Shown: positions 1 to 5,995, numbered from the stretch's first letter. The stretch is 6,482 nt of DNA from an uncultured Gemmiger sp. (GCA_959018215.1 CAUEKL010000137.1:1-6482); one strand, 5' to 3'. A program made the numbers and translations. Notes: generated by a model not told the origin, from the sequence alone.

Positions 1-356
1 CCAGCACCGTTCTGGACGAGATGCTGTATCTGCGGGAACACCGCCCCGACCCCGACGCCTATCTGGCCGCCCGCCTGCAGGACACCTACGACTGGAGCCG
101 CCAGAACCACAACACCTTTGACCGGGAATACGATTACGGCCACAAGGGCTGGATGTCCGAGCGGTTCTGCTTCGGGCAGGGGCTGCTGGTCCAGCGCTAC
201 CCCGACGGCAGCCCGGCCAGCACCTGGTTTGCCCTGATGCCCTGGGCCTGCGCCAGCATTCTGGAAGGGTTGGCCGGGGACTGCTGGGACCGTCCCGACA
301 GCATCCGTTCCCGTTATTGTACGCCCGGCACTGCCGGGCAGGAGGCTCAATCATGA
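1..356 (+). CDS. 3' end of unrecognised protein, possibly a carbohydrate-active enzyme (partial)
   Basis: The frame is open from the left edge (first whole codon at 3) to a TGA at 354-356, giving about 117 C-terminal residues; the start lies outside the window. The visible part is rich in aromatic residues, with segments such as DTYDWSRQNHNTF, DYGHKGWMSERF and STWFALMPWACASILEGLAG. The last segment looks like a hydrophobic helix, as in helical-barrel glycosidases, but I do not recognise the family. The final roughly 25 residues look like an unconserved tail. Its stop codon overlaps the next gene's start by four bases (ATGA), so the two are probably cotranscribed and translationally coupled. 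That places it in a glycan-degradation operon by context only. The reading frame is confident; the function is not. Confidence 0.75.
   Translation, partial: STVLDEMLYLREHRPDPDAYLAARLQDTYDWSRQNHNTFDREYDYGHKGWMSERFCFGQGLLVQRYPDGSPASTWFALMPWACASILEGLAGDCWDRPDSIRSRYCTPGTAGQEAQS
340..345 (+). promoter_or_regulatory. Ribosome binding site fixing the GH43 start
   Basis: AGGAGG lies 7 bases before the ATG at 353, inside the end of the upstream gene. It decides the start: the alternative in-frame ATG at 317 has no such site and would add 12 residues unlike the family's N-terminus. Confidence 0.85.
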
Positions 357-1900
357 TCACTGCGCACAATCCCATCCTGACCGGGTTCTACCCCGACCCC
401 TCTATCTGTGCCGTGGGCAAGGATTTTTACCTGGTCAACTCCACCTTTGCCTACTTTCCCGGCCTGCCGGTGTTCCACAGCACCGACCTGATCCACTGGG
501 AGCAGATCGGCAACGCCCTGGACCGGCCGGACCAGATTTGCCTGGAAGGCTGCCGCCATTCCCAGGGCATCTACGCCCCCACCATCCGGTATCACGAGGG
601 GACCTTCTATCTGGTCACCACCTACTCCTCCGGTCCGGGCAGCTTCATCCTCACCGCCAAGGACCCCGCCGGGCCCTGGTCCGACCCCTACTGGCTGGGG
701 GAGGACGCTCCCGGCATAGACCCCAGCCTCTTCTTTGACGAGGACGGCCGCTGCTACTATGTGGGCACCCGGCCCAACCCCGCCGGGGTGCGCTACAACG
801 GCGACTGGGAGATCTGGGTCCAGGAGCTGGACCTGCATACCATGAAGCTGACCGGGGAAAGCCACGCCGTATGGAAAGGCGCCCTGAAAAACGTCATCTG
901 GCCGGAGGGGCCCCATCTGTACAAACATGACGGGTACTACTACCTGATGAACGCCGAGGGCGGCACCGGCCCCGACCACTGCGTGAGCATCGCCCGGTCG
1001 GAGCAGGTATACGGGCCTTATGTGGGCAACCCGGACAACCCCATCCTGACCCACCGGCATCTGGGCAGGAATTACCCGGTGACCTGTGCCGGGCACGGGG
1101 ACCTGGTGGAGGATGCGGACGGCAACTGGTACATGGTGCTGCTGGCCTGCCGTCCCCGCCAGGGGCACACCCTGCTGGGGCGGGAGACTTTTCTGGCCAA
1201 GGTGGTCTGGGAGAACGGCTGGCCGGTGGTCAATCCCGGCGTGGGACGGCTGGAGGAAGAAGTCACCCTGCCCTTTACCCCCCGGGAGACCCTGCCCGCT
1301 CCCACCGTGCAGACCTTTGCCGGGCCCGGCCTGCCCAAGGAGTTCCTGACCCTGCGGGCCCCGGCGGCGGATACCTTCCGCCCCGACGCCGCCACCGGAC
1401 AGCTGACCGTAAAGCTGCTGCCCGCCACCCTGAAGGAACTGTCCGCCCCGGCTTACCTGGCCCTGCGCTGGCAGTATCACCGGTTCCAGACCATGCTGGC
1501 CATGCACTTTGCCCCTGCCGCTGCCAACGAGTGCGCCGGGCTGGCCCTGATGCAGAACAACACCAACCACATCCGGCTGGAAGAATGTCTGCTGGAGGGG
1601 ACCTTGTCCCTGCGGCTGGTCCTGTGCGAAAACGGCACCGACCGGGTAGCCGCCGCCATGCCCGTTCCCGCCGGACGGCTGGAATTGCGGGCGGTAGTCC
1701 GGGACCTGGAAGCCCGGCTGTACTGGCGCGCCACCGGCAGCTGGCAGGAAATTGGGGAAGCGGTGGACCTGCGCTTTCTGAGCACCGAGTCCGCCGGAGG
1801 CTTTACCGGCTGCACCGCCGGGATGTACGCTTCCTCCAACGGGCAGCTTTCCCGCAACACCGCCGTCTTTGACTGGTTCGCCTGCCAGCCCGTCACCTGA
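353..1900 (+). CDS. Glycoside hydrolase family 43, beta-xylosidase / alpha-L-arabinofuranosidase type
   Basis: This 515-residue enzyme is expected to cleave beta-xylosyl or alpha-L-arabinofuranosyl ends from oligosaccharides by inversion. No signal peptide is visible, so it probably acts in the cytoplasm on imported oligosaccharides. Residues 1 to about 310 form the five-bladed propeller. The three GH43 acids are in place: Asp15 in FYPDPSI (general base), Asp123 in GIDPSLF (pKa modulator) and Glu185 in WPEGPHLY (general acid). His248 in AGHGDLV matches the conserved histidine near the metal site. These positions and the length closely match characterised two-domain beta-xylosidases such as Selenomonas SXA and Geobacillus XynB3. 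Residues from about 315 to the end fit the C-terminal beta-sandwich (GH43_C2 type) of such enzymes. The segments AEGGTG, NPILTHRHLGR and LGRETFL suggest a subfamily near GH43_10, 11 or 12, so xylosidase and arabinofuranosidase activity cannot be separated here. The gene is coupled to its upstream neighbour and ends just before a terminator. Confidence 0.93.
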   Translation: MITAHNPILTGFYPDPSICAVGKDFYLVNSTFAYFPGLPVFHSTDLIHWEQIGNALDRPDQICLEGCRHSQGIYAPTIRYHEGTFYLVTTYSSGPGSFILTAKDPAGPWSDPYWLGEDAPGIDPSLFFDEDGRCYYVGTRPNPAGVRYNGDWEIWVQELDLHTMKLTGESHAVWKGALKNVIWPEGPHLYKHDGYYYLMNAEGGTGPDHCVSIARSEQVYGPYVGNPDNPILTHRHLGRNYPVTCAGHGDLVEDADGNWYMVLLACRPRQGHTLLGRETFLAKVVWENGWPVVNPGVGRLEEEVTLPFTPRETLPAPTVQTFAGPGLPKEFLTLRAPAADTFRPDAATGQLTVKLLPATLKELSAPAYLALRWQYHRFQTMLAMHFAPAAANECAGLALMQNNTNHIRLEECLLEGTLSLRLVLCENGTDRVAAAMPVPAGRLELRAVVRDLEARLYWRATGSWQEIGEAVDLRFLSTESAGGFTGCTAGMYASSNGQLSRNTAVFDWFACQPVT

Positions 1901-1911
1901 TCCCTGCCGAA

Positions 1912-1950
1912 AACGCGGAGAGACTTTGTCTCCCCGCGTTCTTTTTTGTT
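1912..1950 (+). terminator. Intrinsic terminator after the GH43 gene
   Basis: Left arm 1912-1924 pairs with right arm 1928-1940 around a TTT loop: 13 positions with one A-C mismatch, the base AACGCGG/CCGCGTT perfect. The T-rich run CTTTTTTGTT follows at once. It starts 12 bases after the GH43 stop and closes that operon before the ROK promoter. Confidence 0.9.
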
Positions 1951-1969
1951 TACTTCCTCCTTCTTGCCC

Positions 1970-1998
1970 TTGCGAAGGAACAGCTGCTTCGGTATAAT
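1970..1998 (+). promoter_or_regulatory. SigA-type promoter of the ROK regulator gene
   Basis: A -35 box TTGCGA (1970-1975) and a perfect -10 box TATAAT (1993-1998) are separated by exactly 17 bases. Transcription would start near 2005, about 40 bases before the ROK start codon. The -10 box overlaps the left end of an AT-rich palindrome. Confidence 0.8.
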
Positions 1999-2020
1999 TA
2001 AATAAACTCTTTAATAAATT
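1996..2020. promoter_or_regulatory. Palindromic operator candidate at the ROK promoter
   Basis: Two 11-base arms, 1996-2006 and 2010-2020, flank a CTC centre, and 9 of 11 positions are complementary (right half-site TTTAATAAATT). It covers the last bases of the -10 box and the predicted start point, where a bound repressor would block initiation. Bases 2003-2020 match 3333-3350 upstream of the polyol dehydrogenase at 15 of 18 positions. The AT-rich palindrome of about 23-25 bases suits a ROK-family repressor, so autoregulation is the simplest reading; binding is inferred. Confidence 0.6.
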
Positions 2021-2045
2021 CATTTTGTTCGGGAGATGAGCGGCT

Positions 2046-3173
2046 ATGAACGCCAAAAGCAGCAACAACCGGGATGTCAAAAAGAACAACCGCATTGATA
2101 CCCTGCGGGCCATCCTGGCCTGCGGGCGCATCTCTCAGCCGGCGCTGGCAGCCCGGCTGGGGCACAGCGGCCCTACCGTGCTGCAGAACGTGCGGGAGCT
2201 CATGGCTCTGGGGCTGGTGACCGAGGCAGGGGTCTTTGATTCCACCGGCGGGCGCAAGGCCAAGGCATTTGCCCCGGTGTACGACGCCCATCTGGCCGTG
2301 GGCATGGAAATCACCCGCACCCACCTGGGCCTGGTGGTTATCGACCTGGCCGGACATCTGGTCCGGCATGAACGCACCCGGCTGCCTTTCTCCATGACCA
2401 CAGAGTATCTGCACGCGCTGGGAGATGCGGTCAACCGGATGCTGGAGAAGGAAACCATCCCGGCTGAAAAAATTCTGGGGGTGGGCATCTCCCTGCCCGG
2501 TATTCTGGACAGCACCGGTGCCATGCTCACCTCCTCCCACGTGCTGCATATCTACAACGTGGCCACCGAAAACTTCAGCCGGTACATTTCCTTTCCCTGC
2601 TTTTTCATCAACGACGCCAACGCCGCCGGACTGGCGGAAGTCTACGACCACGACGGGCAGGAAAGCCTTGTGTATCTTTCCTTGAGCAACAGCGTGGGCG
2701 GTGCCATCCTCATCGACGGGCAGCTGTACACCGGTTCCCACCAGCGTGCCGGGGAGTTCGGCCACAACACCCTGGTTCCGGATGGCCGCCGCTGCTACTG
2801 CGGAAAGCGCGGATGTCTGGACGCCTACTGCAACGCCGGTGTTCTGTCCGATCTGACCGGCGGCAGCCTGGCCCTTTTCTTTGAAGGGGTGCGGGAAGGC
2901 AATCCCCGCTGTACCCATGCCTGGAATGAGTATCTGGACCATCTGGCGGTGGCAGTGAACAACCTGCACATGTCCTTTGACTGCAATGTGGTGGCCGGGG
3001 GCTACGTGGGCAGTTACCTGGAAGAATTCGGCGGACATTTCCGGGAGATGCTGGCCGCCCGCAACACCTTTGAACCGGATGCCGCCTATTTCCGTTTCTG
3101 CCGCCACAAGGTAGGCGCTTCGGCCATCGGGGCAGCCCTGCTGCCGGTGATGGATTTTCTGGCCCGGATTTGA
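2046..3173 (+). CDS. ROK-family transcriptional repressor (XylR/NagC/Mlc-like)
   Basis: This 375-residue protein matches the usual length of ROK repressors. Residues about 12-65 form an N-terminal winged helix-turn-helix (ISQPALAARLGHSGPTVLQN), followed by a ROK sugar-kinase-like domain from about residue 80. The ROK zinc site is intact: His240 in GEFGH, then Cys250, Cys252 and Cys257 in CYCGKRGC, with the same 10-2-5 spacing as the zinc ligands of E. coli Mlc. The kinase phosphate loop (DxGGT) is missing; GMEITRTHLG stands in its place, so it is a regulator rather than a sugar kinase. The Asp of the IND motif (Asp190) is kept. The usual GCLE glutamate, a sugar contact in ROK kinases, is Asp259 here. 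The start at 2046 has GGGAG about 10 bases upstream. It has its own promoter and an operator-like palindrome that recurs before the downstream dehydrogenase, suggesting it controls itself and that gene. The ligand is unknown; a pentose or other polyol-related sugar is a guess from context. Confidence 0.92.
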   Translation: MNAKSSNNRDVKKNNRIDTLRAILACGRISQPALAARLGHSGPTVLQNVRELMALGLVTEAGVFDSTGGRKAKAFAPVYDAHLAVGMEITRTHLGLVVIDLAGHLVRHERTRLPFSMTTEYLHALGDAVNRMLEKETIPAEKILGVGISLPGILDSTGAMLTSSHVLHIYNVATENFSRYISFPCFFINDANAAGLAEVYDHDGQESLVYLSLSNSVGGAILIDGQLYTGSHQRAGEFGHNTLVPDGRRCYCGKRGCLDAYCNAGVLSDLTGGSLALFFEGVREGNPRCTHAWNEYLDHLAVAVNNLHMSFDCNVVAGGYVGSYLEEFGGHFREMLAARNTFEPDAAYFRFCRHKVGASAIGAALLPVMDFLARI

Positions 3174-3196
3174 ACCACAACCGAACACGTCCCGTC

Positions 3197-3231
3197 AGGG
3201 GGAGCGGCCCGCAAGGGCTGCTCCCCCTTTA
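3197..3231 (+). terminator. Hairpin terminator after the ROK gene
   Basis: A 14-position stem (3197-3210 with 3215-3228, one G-U pair) closes on a GCAA tetraloop. The following T-run is short (TTTAT), so termination may be less complete than at the GH43 terminator. It lies 23 bases after the ROK stop. Confidence 0.75.
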
Positions 3232-3290
3232 TCATTGCACAAAAGCCGCCGCCGTGATTTGGGCATTCATCCAAAGTTGCCCCGGAGCCA

Positions 3291-3319
3291 TTGACTTTTC
3301 CTCCGGTCGGTGGTTTAAT
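3291..3319 (+). promoter_or_regulatory. SigA-type promoter of the polyol dehydrogenase gene
   Basis: A near-consensus -35 box TTGACT (3291-3296) and a -10 box TTTAAT (3314-3319) are separated by 17 bases. The start point would be near 3326, leaving a leader of about 40 bases. The layout repeats that of the ROK promoter, with a similar palindrome just downstream of the -10 box. The roughly 60 bases between the ROK terminator and this promoter show nothing else I can support. Confidence 0.75.
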
Positions 3320-3325
3320 ACAATC

Positions 3326-3350
3326 ACATTATTAAACACTTTAACAAACT
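3326..3350. promoter_or_regulatory. Palindromic operator candidate at the dehydrogenase promoter
   Basis: Arms 3326-3336 and 3340-3350 flank a CAC centre, with 8 of 11 positions complementary (right half-site TTTAACAAACT). It begins at the predicted transcription start and extends into the leader, ending just before the Shine-Dalgarno. It matches the palindrome upstream of the ROK gene at 15 of 18 bases over 3333-3350. This suggests, without proving, repression by the adjacent ROK protein. Confidence 0.58.
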
Positions 3351-3352
3351 AT

Positions 3353-3359
3353 TTGGAGG
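3353..3359 (+). promoter_or_regulatory. Ribosome binding site fixing the dehydrogenase start
   Basis: TTGGAGG ends 8 bases before the ATG at 3368. Other in-frame ATGs at 3377 and 3380 are 17 bases or more away. The frame stays open far upstream, but that part lies before the promoter, so 3368 is the best start. Confidence 0.85.
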
Positions 3360-3367
3360 CTACGCAT

Positions 3368-4420
3368 ATGGAAGGTATGATGAAGGTTGCCGTCATGACC
3401 GACATCGGCAAGATGGCTTATGAAGAGCGTCCGATTCCCACCCCGAAGGATGACGAGGTTCTGGTCAAGCTGGAATACGTGGGCATCTGCGGCAGCGACA
3501 TGCACTACTACGAGAGCGGCGCCATCGGCGACTTTGTGGTCAAACCGCCCTTTGTGCTGGGCCATGAACCCGGCGGCGTTGTGGTGGAAGTGGGCAAGAA
3601 CGTCAAGAACCTGGCGGTGGGCGACCGCGTTGCCCTGGAGCCCGGCAAGACCTGCGGCCACTGCGAGTTCTGCCGTGAGGGCAAGTACAACCTGTGCCCC
3701 GACGTGGTGTTCTTTGCCACCCCGCCGGTGGACGGTGTCTTCCAGGAGTACGTCGCCCATGAAGCCGGCCTGTGCTTCAAGCTGCCGGACAATGTCTCCA
3801 CCCTGGAGGGTGCTCTGATCGAGCCTCTGGCTGTGGGCTTCCACGCTGCCAACCAGGGCGGCGCCCACATCGGCCAGACCGCCGTTGTCATGGGTGCAGG
3901 CTGCATCGGCCTGGTGTCCATGATGGCCCTGAAGGCAGAGGGTGTCTCCCGCGTGTTTGTGGTGGACATCATGCAGAAGCGCCTGGACAAGGCCATGGAG
4001 CTGGGCGCCGACGGCGTCATCAACAGCAAGGACGAGGACGCCGTGAAGAAGATCATGGAACTGACCGACGGCATGGGCTGCGACCTGGTCATTGAGACCG
4101 CCGGCACCGAGATCACCACCCGTCAGGCCATCGCCGCCACCAAGAAGGGCGCCACCATCGTGCTGGTGGGCTACTCCAAGACCGGCGAACTGACCCTGCC
4201 TATCAGCGCTGCGCTGGACAAGGAACTGACCTTCAAGACCGTGTTCCGGTATCGCCACATCTACCCCATGGCCATCGACGCCGTGGCTTCCGGCAAGGTC
4301 AACCTGAAGGGCATCGTGACCAACATCTTCCCCTTTGACGACATGCAGACGGCTATGGACCGCAGCATCTCTGACAAGAGCAACATCGTCAAGGCCGTGG
4401 TCAAGATCACCAAAGATTGA
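3368..4420 (+). CDS. Zinc-dependent medium-chain polyol dehydrogenase (xylitol/sorbitol dehydrogenase-like)
   Basis: This 350-residue cytoplasmic oxidoreductase should interconvert a sugar alcohol and a ketose using NAD(H). The N-terminal catalytic domain carries the active-site zinc ligands of the sorbitol dehydrogenase branch: Cys41 in GICGSDMHYY, His66-Glu67 in LGHEPGG, and Glu152 in LIEPLAV. The structural zinc loop is complete with Cys96, Cys99, Cys102 and Cys110. The Rossmann motif is Gly176-x-Gly178-x-x-Gly181 (MGAGCIGL). Asp200 ends the second strand (VFVVD), favouring NAD over NADP. The length is typical of the family. Motifs cannot separate xylitol dehydrogenase from L-iditol/sorbitol or arabitol dehydrogenase; the neighbouring GH43 and ROK genes make a pentitol or xylulose substrate plausible, by inference only. 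The gene stands alone between its own promoter and a strong terminator. Its arginine codons are almost all CGC or CGT, unlike the CGG-rich GH43 gene, which hints at high expression. The promoter-proximal palindrome suggests ROK control. Confidence 0.92.
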   Translation: MEGMMKVAVMTDIGKMAYEERPIPTPKDDEVLVKLEYVGICGSDMHYYESGAIGDFVVKPPFVLGHEPGGVVVEVGKNVKNLAVGDRVALEPGKTCGHCEFCREGKYNLCPDVVFFATPPVDGVFQEYVAHEAGLCFKLPDNVSTLEGALIEPLAVGFHAANQGGAHIGQTAVVMGAGCIGLVSMMALKAEGVSRVFVVDIMQKRLDKAMELGADGVINSKDEDAVKKIMELTDGMGCDLVIETAGTEITTRQAIAATKKGATIVLVGYSKTGELTLPISAALDKELTFKTVFRYRHIYPMAIDAVASGKVNLKGIVTNIFPFDDMQTAMDRSISDKSNIVKAVVKITKD

Positions 4421-4485
4421 TTTTCCTCCTGCCGGAGGGGCCTCACACCGCAAGCCTGTGCGGTCTTTCCGGTTCCCCATATCCC

Positions 4486-4530
4486 AAAAGAAAGCCGCTG
4501 CGGAATCTTCCGCAGCGGCTTTCTTGGTTT
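4486..4530. terminator. Bidirectional terminator between the dehydrogenase and DUF1643 genes
   Basis: A perfect stem of 17-18 base pairs (4488-4504 with 4509-4525) encloses a loop of two to four bases. On the plus strand the right arm runs into CTTTCTTGGTTT; on the minus strand the A-rich left flank gives CTTTCTTTTGGG. It sits between two converging genes and probably serves both. A smaller 6-bp hairpin (4447-4452 with 4459-4464) precedes it in the dehydrogenase 3' region. Confidence 0.88.
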
Positions 4531-4592
4531 GATCCCGGTTTACGGGATCGGCACCTTCTTACCTTATTATAATATAGAATCCTTATCAGGGC

Positions 4593-5213
4593 TTACAGGC
4601 ACCGGGCCGCGTACCCTGCCACATCGAAGGCATCCAGGGTGCAGTCCTTGCGCAGATACAGCGGGTGGTGGGGGTGTCCCTTCTTGGAGCAGGCCCCGGC
4701 GGAGTACCAGCAGGCCCCCAGTTCCTCCCCGATGGCGATCATATCCCGCAGACAATCCGCCAGGTAGGGGCGCTTTTCGATGATGGTGCCCCAGGCGGCC
4801 CACACGGCGGGGGCGCCGTGCCGGGTCTGCTCCAGGGCCCAGCGGAAAGCTGCCATATTCTCCCGGTGAAGAAGGGGATTGCATTCCCGTTCCATATCGT
4901 CGGGTCGGGTGGCCCGCTGGGCGTAGACGTTGAACATGATGAAGCTGTCGTACCCGTTGCCCAGGGCGATGCGCTCCACCGACTTGAGGGTGTTGTCCAG
5001 GTCGTTGGGGGCGGCGGTGGACGGGTTGATGCCCACGCAGATCAGCGGCTTTTTGCCGGCGGTGCCCAGGATATACCGGTAATCGCAGTACATACTGGGA
5101 ACATAGAGCCAGCGATTCACATCGTAGTCCGCGTGGGGCCGGCGGGCTTCGGCCAGGGCCTGGGCAAAGGGCTGGATGGACTGCTGGGCAGTGTCCCGGG
5201 TGGGAATGTGCAT
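4593..5213 (-). CDS. DUF1643-family protein of unknown function
   Basis: This 206-residue protein has the conserved pattern of DUF1643: YRYILG at 45-50, a hydrophobic strand leading into GINPSTAAPNDLDNT (61-75), then GYDSFIMFNVYAQRATRPDDM (87-107, strand and T/D-rich loop), VWAAWG (137-142) and GHPHHPLYL (179-187). The biochemical role of the family is, to my knowledge, not established. There is no signal peptide or membrane segment, so it is probably cytosolic. The GINPS near the start and the HP-rich motif near the end recall the two active-site motifs of the uracil-DNA glycosylase superfamily; this is inference. The start at 5213 is chosen because AGGAGG lies 7 bases upstream; an in-frame ATG at 5246 would put that site inside the gene. 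It is divergent from sfsA and convergent with the dehydrogenase gene. Confidence 0.85.
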   Translation of the reverse strand: MHIPTRDTAQQSIQPFAQALAEARRPHADYDVNRWLYVPSMYCDYRYILGTAGKKPLICVGINPSTAAPNDLDNTLKSVERIALGNGYDSFIMFNVYAQRATRPDDMERECNPLLHRENMAAFRWALEQTRHGAPAVWAAWGTIIEKRPYLADCLRDMIAIGEELGACWYSAGACSKKGHPHHPLYLRKDCTLDAFDVAGYAARCL

Positions 5214-5220
5214 GGAAAGA

Positions 5221-5226
5221 CCTCCT
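5221..5226 (-). promoter_or_regulatory. Ribosome binding site fixing the DUF1643 start
   Basis: On the minus strand AGGAGG lies 7 bases before the ATG at 5213-5211. It decides against the longer in-frame start at 5246. No convincing minus-strand promoter was found in the intergenic region; TTGTTT with TGATAG at 17-base spacing is a weak possibility only. Confidence 0.8.
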
Positions 5227-5236
5227 TGCGGGCGGC

Positions 5237-5265
5237 TTGCACACACCGCCCTCTGATGCTATACT
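5237..5265 (+). promoter_or_regulatory. sfsA: Extended -10 promoter of sfsA
   Basis: A -35 box TTGCAC (5237-5242) and a -10 box TATACT (5260-5265) are separated by 17 bases, with TG at 5257-5258 giving the extended -10 form TGCTATACT. The start would be near 5272, leaving a short leader of about 26 bases before the sfsA ATG. Confidence 0.75.
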
Positions 5266-5297
5266 CACCCTATCAGGATACAGGCAGGAGAGAAACA

Positions 5298-5978
5298 ATG
5301 CAATACCAAACCGTCAAAGAAGGTCAATTTTTGTCCCGGCCCAACCGGTTCATCGCCCATGTGCTGGTGGACGGGGCCGAGGAAGTGGTCCATGTGAAGA
5401 ACACCGGCCGATGCCGGGAACTGCTGGTACCGGGGGCCGTCGTCTACCTGGCCGAGGGGAGCAACCCCCACCGCAAGACCCGGTACGACCTGATTGCCGT
5501 GCGCAAAGGCCCCTTGCTGGTAAATATGGATTCCCAGGCCACCAACCGGGTGTTCGGGGAATGGGCCGGAGCCGGGCTGTTCCGCCCCGGGCTGACTTTG
5601 CTGCGGCCCGAAACGGTGTGGGGCCATTCCCGCTTTGATTTTTACTGGGAAGCCGGGGACCGCAAGGGCTTTGCGGAGGTAAAGGGGGTCACCCTGGAAG
5701 AAGGCGGCCACGCCCGCTTTCCCGACGCCCCCACCCTGCGGGGGGTCAAGCATCTGGAGGAGCTGGCCCTCTGCCGCGCCGAAGGGTACGAGGCCACCGT
5801 CTGCTTTGTGCTGCAGATGGGCGGCATGGTGGATTTTGCCCCCAACGATGTCACCCATCCGGCCTTCGGGGAAGCCCTGCGCCGGGCCGCTGCAGCCGGA
5901 GTGGAGGTGCTGGCCATGGAATGTGCCGTCACCCCGGACAGCCTGACCATCACAAAACCGGTGCCGGTGCGGCTGTAA
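5298..5978 (+). CDS. sfsA: SfsA family protein (sugar fermentation stimulation protein homologue)
   Basis: This 226-residue protein is close to the usual size for SfsA (about 230). The N-terminal part (1 to about 80, FLSRPNRFIAHV, VHVKNTGRCRELL) fits the OB-like nucleic-acid-binding portion. The rest carries a PD-(D/E)xK nuclease-like core: Asp114 in HSRFDF and Glu127-x-Lys129 in FAEVKGVTL, followed by the family signature ARFPDAPTLRGVKHLEEL (139-156). The name comes from E. coli, where extra SfsA raised maltose gene expression; the molecular role in Firmicutes is not settled, and the nuclease-like residues suggest nucleic acid binding or cleavage. The start at 5298 has AGGAG 7 bases upstream and lies just after a good promoter. 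The frame stays open far to the left, but only as the shadow of the opposite-strand gene. It is monocistronic, ended by a bidirectional terminator. Confidence 0.95.
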   Translation: MQYQTVKEGQFLSRPNRFIAHVLVDGAEEVVHVKNTGRCRELLVPGAVVYLAEGSNPHRKTRYDLIAVRKGPLLVNMDSQATNRVFGEWAGAGLFRPGLTLLRPETVWGHSRFDFYWEAGDRKGFAEVKGVTLEEGGHARFPDAPTLRGVKHLEELALCRAEGYEATVCFVLQMGGMVDFAPNDVTHPAFGEALRRAAAAGVEVLAMECAVTPDSLTITKPVPVRL

Positions 5979-5995
5979 GCCCCGGCCCCAAAAAC

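Noticed and set aside
317..352. Longer GH43 start at 317
   Set aside because: The 12 extra residues have no family support, and AGGAGG sits just before the ATG at 353.
347..2131. A 594-codon open frame on the minus strand across the GH43 gene
   Set aside because: It is antisense to a clear GH43, runs through that operon's terminator and into the ROK gene, and its glycine/valine/glutamine-rich translation resembles no family. GC-rich codon bias produces such shadows.
1998..3188. A 396-codon minus-strand frame opposite the ROK gene
   Set aside because: It is a mirror of the ROK coding sequence, has no recognisable motifs, and crosses the ROK promoter.
3170..3367. N-terminal extension of the dehydrogenase by 66 codons, overlapping the ROK stop
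   Set aside because: The extension covers the ROK terminator, the promoter and the operator; the family starts at about 3368, where a good ribosome binding site lies.
3341..4480. A 379-codon minus-strand frame opposite the dehydrogenase
   Set aside because: Histidine/glycine/valine-rich low-complexity translation, an exact shadow of a well-supported gene, with no plausible ribosome binding site or promoter.
4560..4592. AT-rich TTATTATAATATAG stretch resembling a promoter -10 region
   Set aside because: It lies downstream of both converging genes with nothing to express on either strand and no matching -35 box; probably only AT-rich spacer.
5251..5275. Imperfect inverted repeat CTGAT...ATCAG around the sfsA -10 region
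   Set aside because: Only five bases pair well with poor matching between them; too weak to call an operator.
4665..5297. N-terminal extension of SfsA by 211 codons
   Set aside because: This stretch is the shadow of the DUF1643 gene on the opposite strand; SfsA has its own promoter, ribosome binding site and a family-typical start at 5298.
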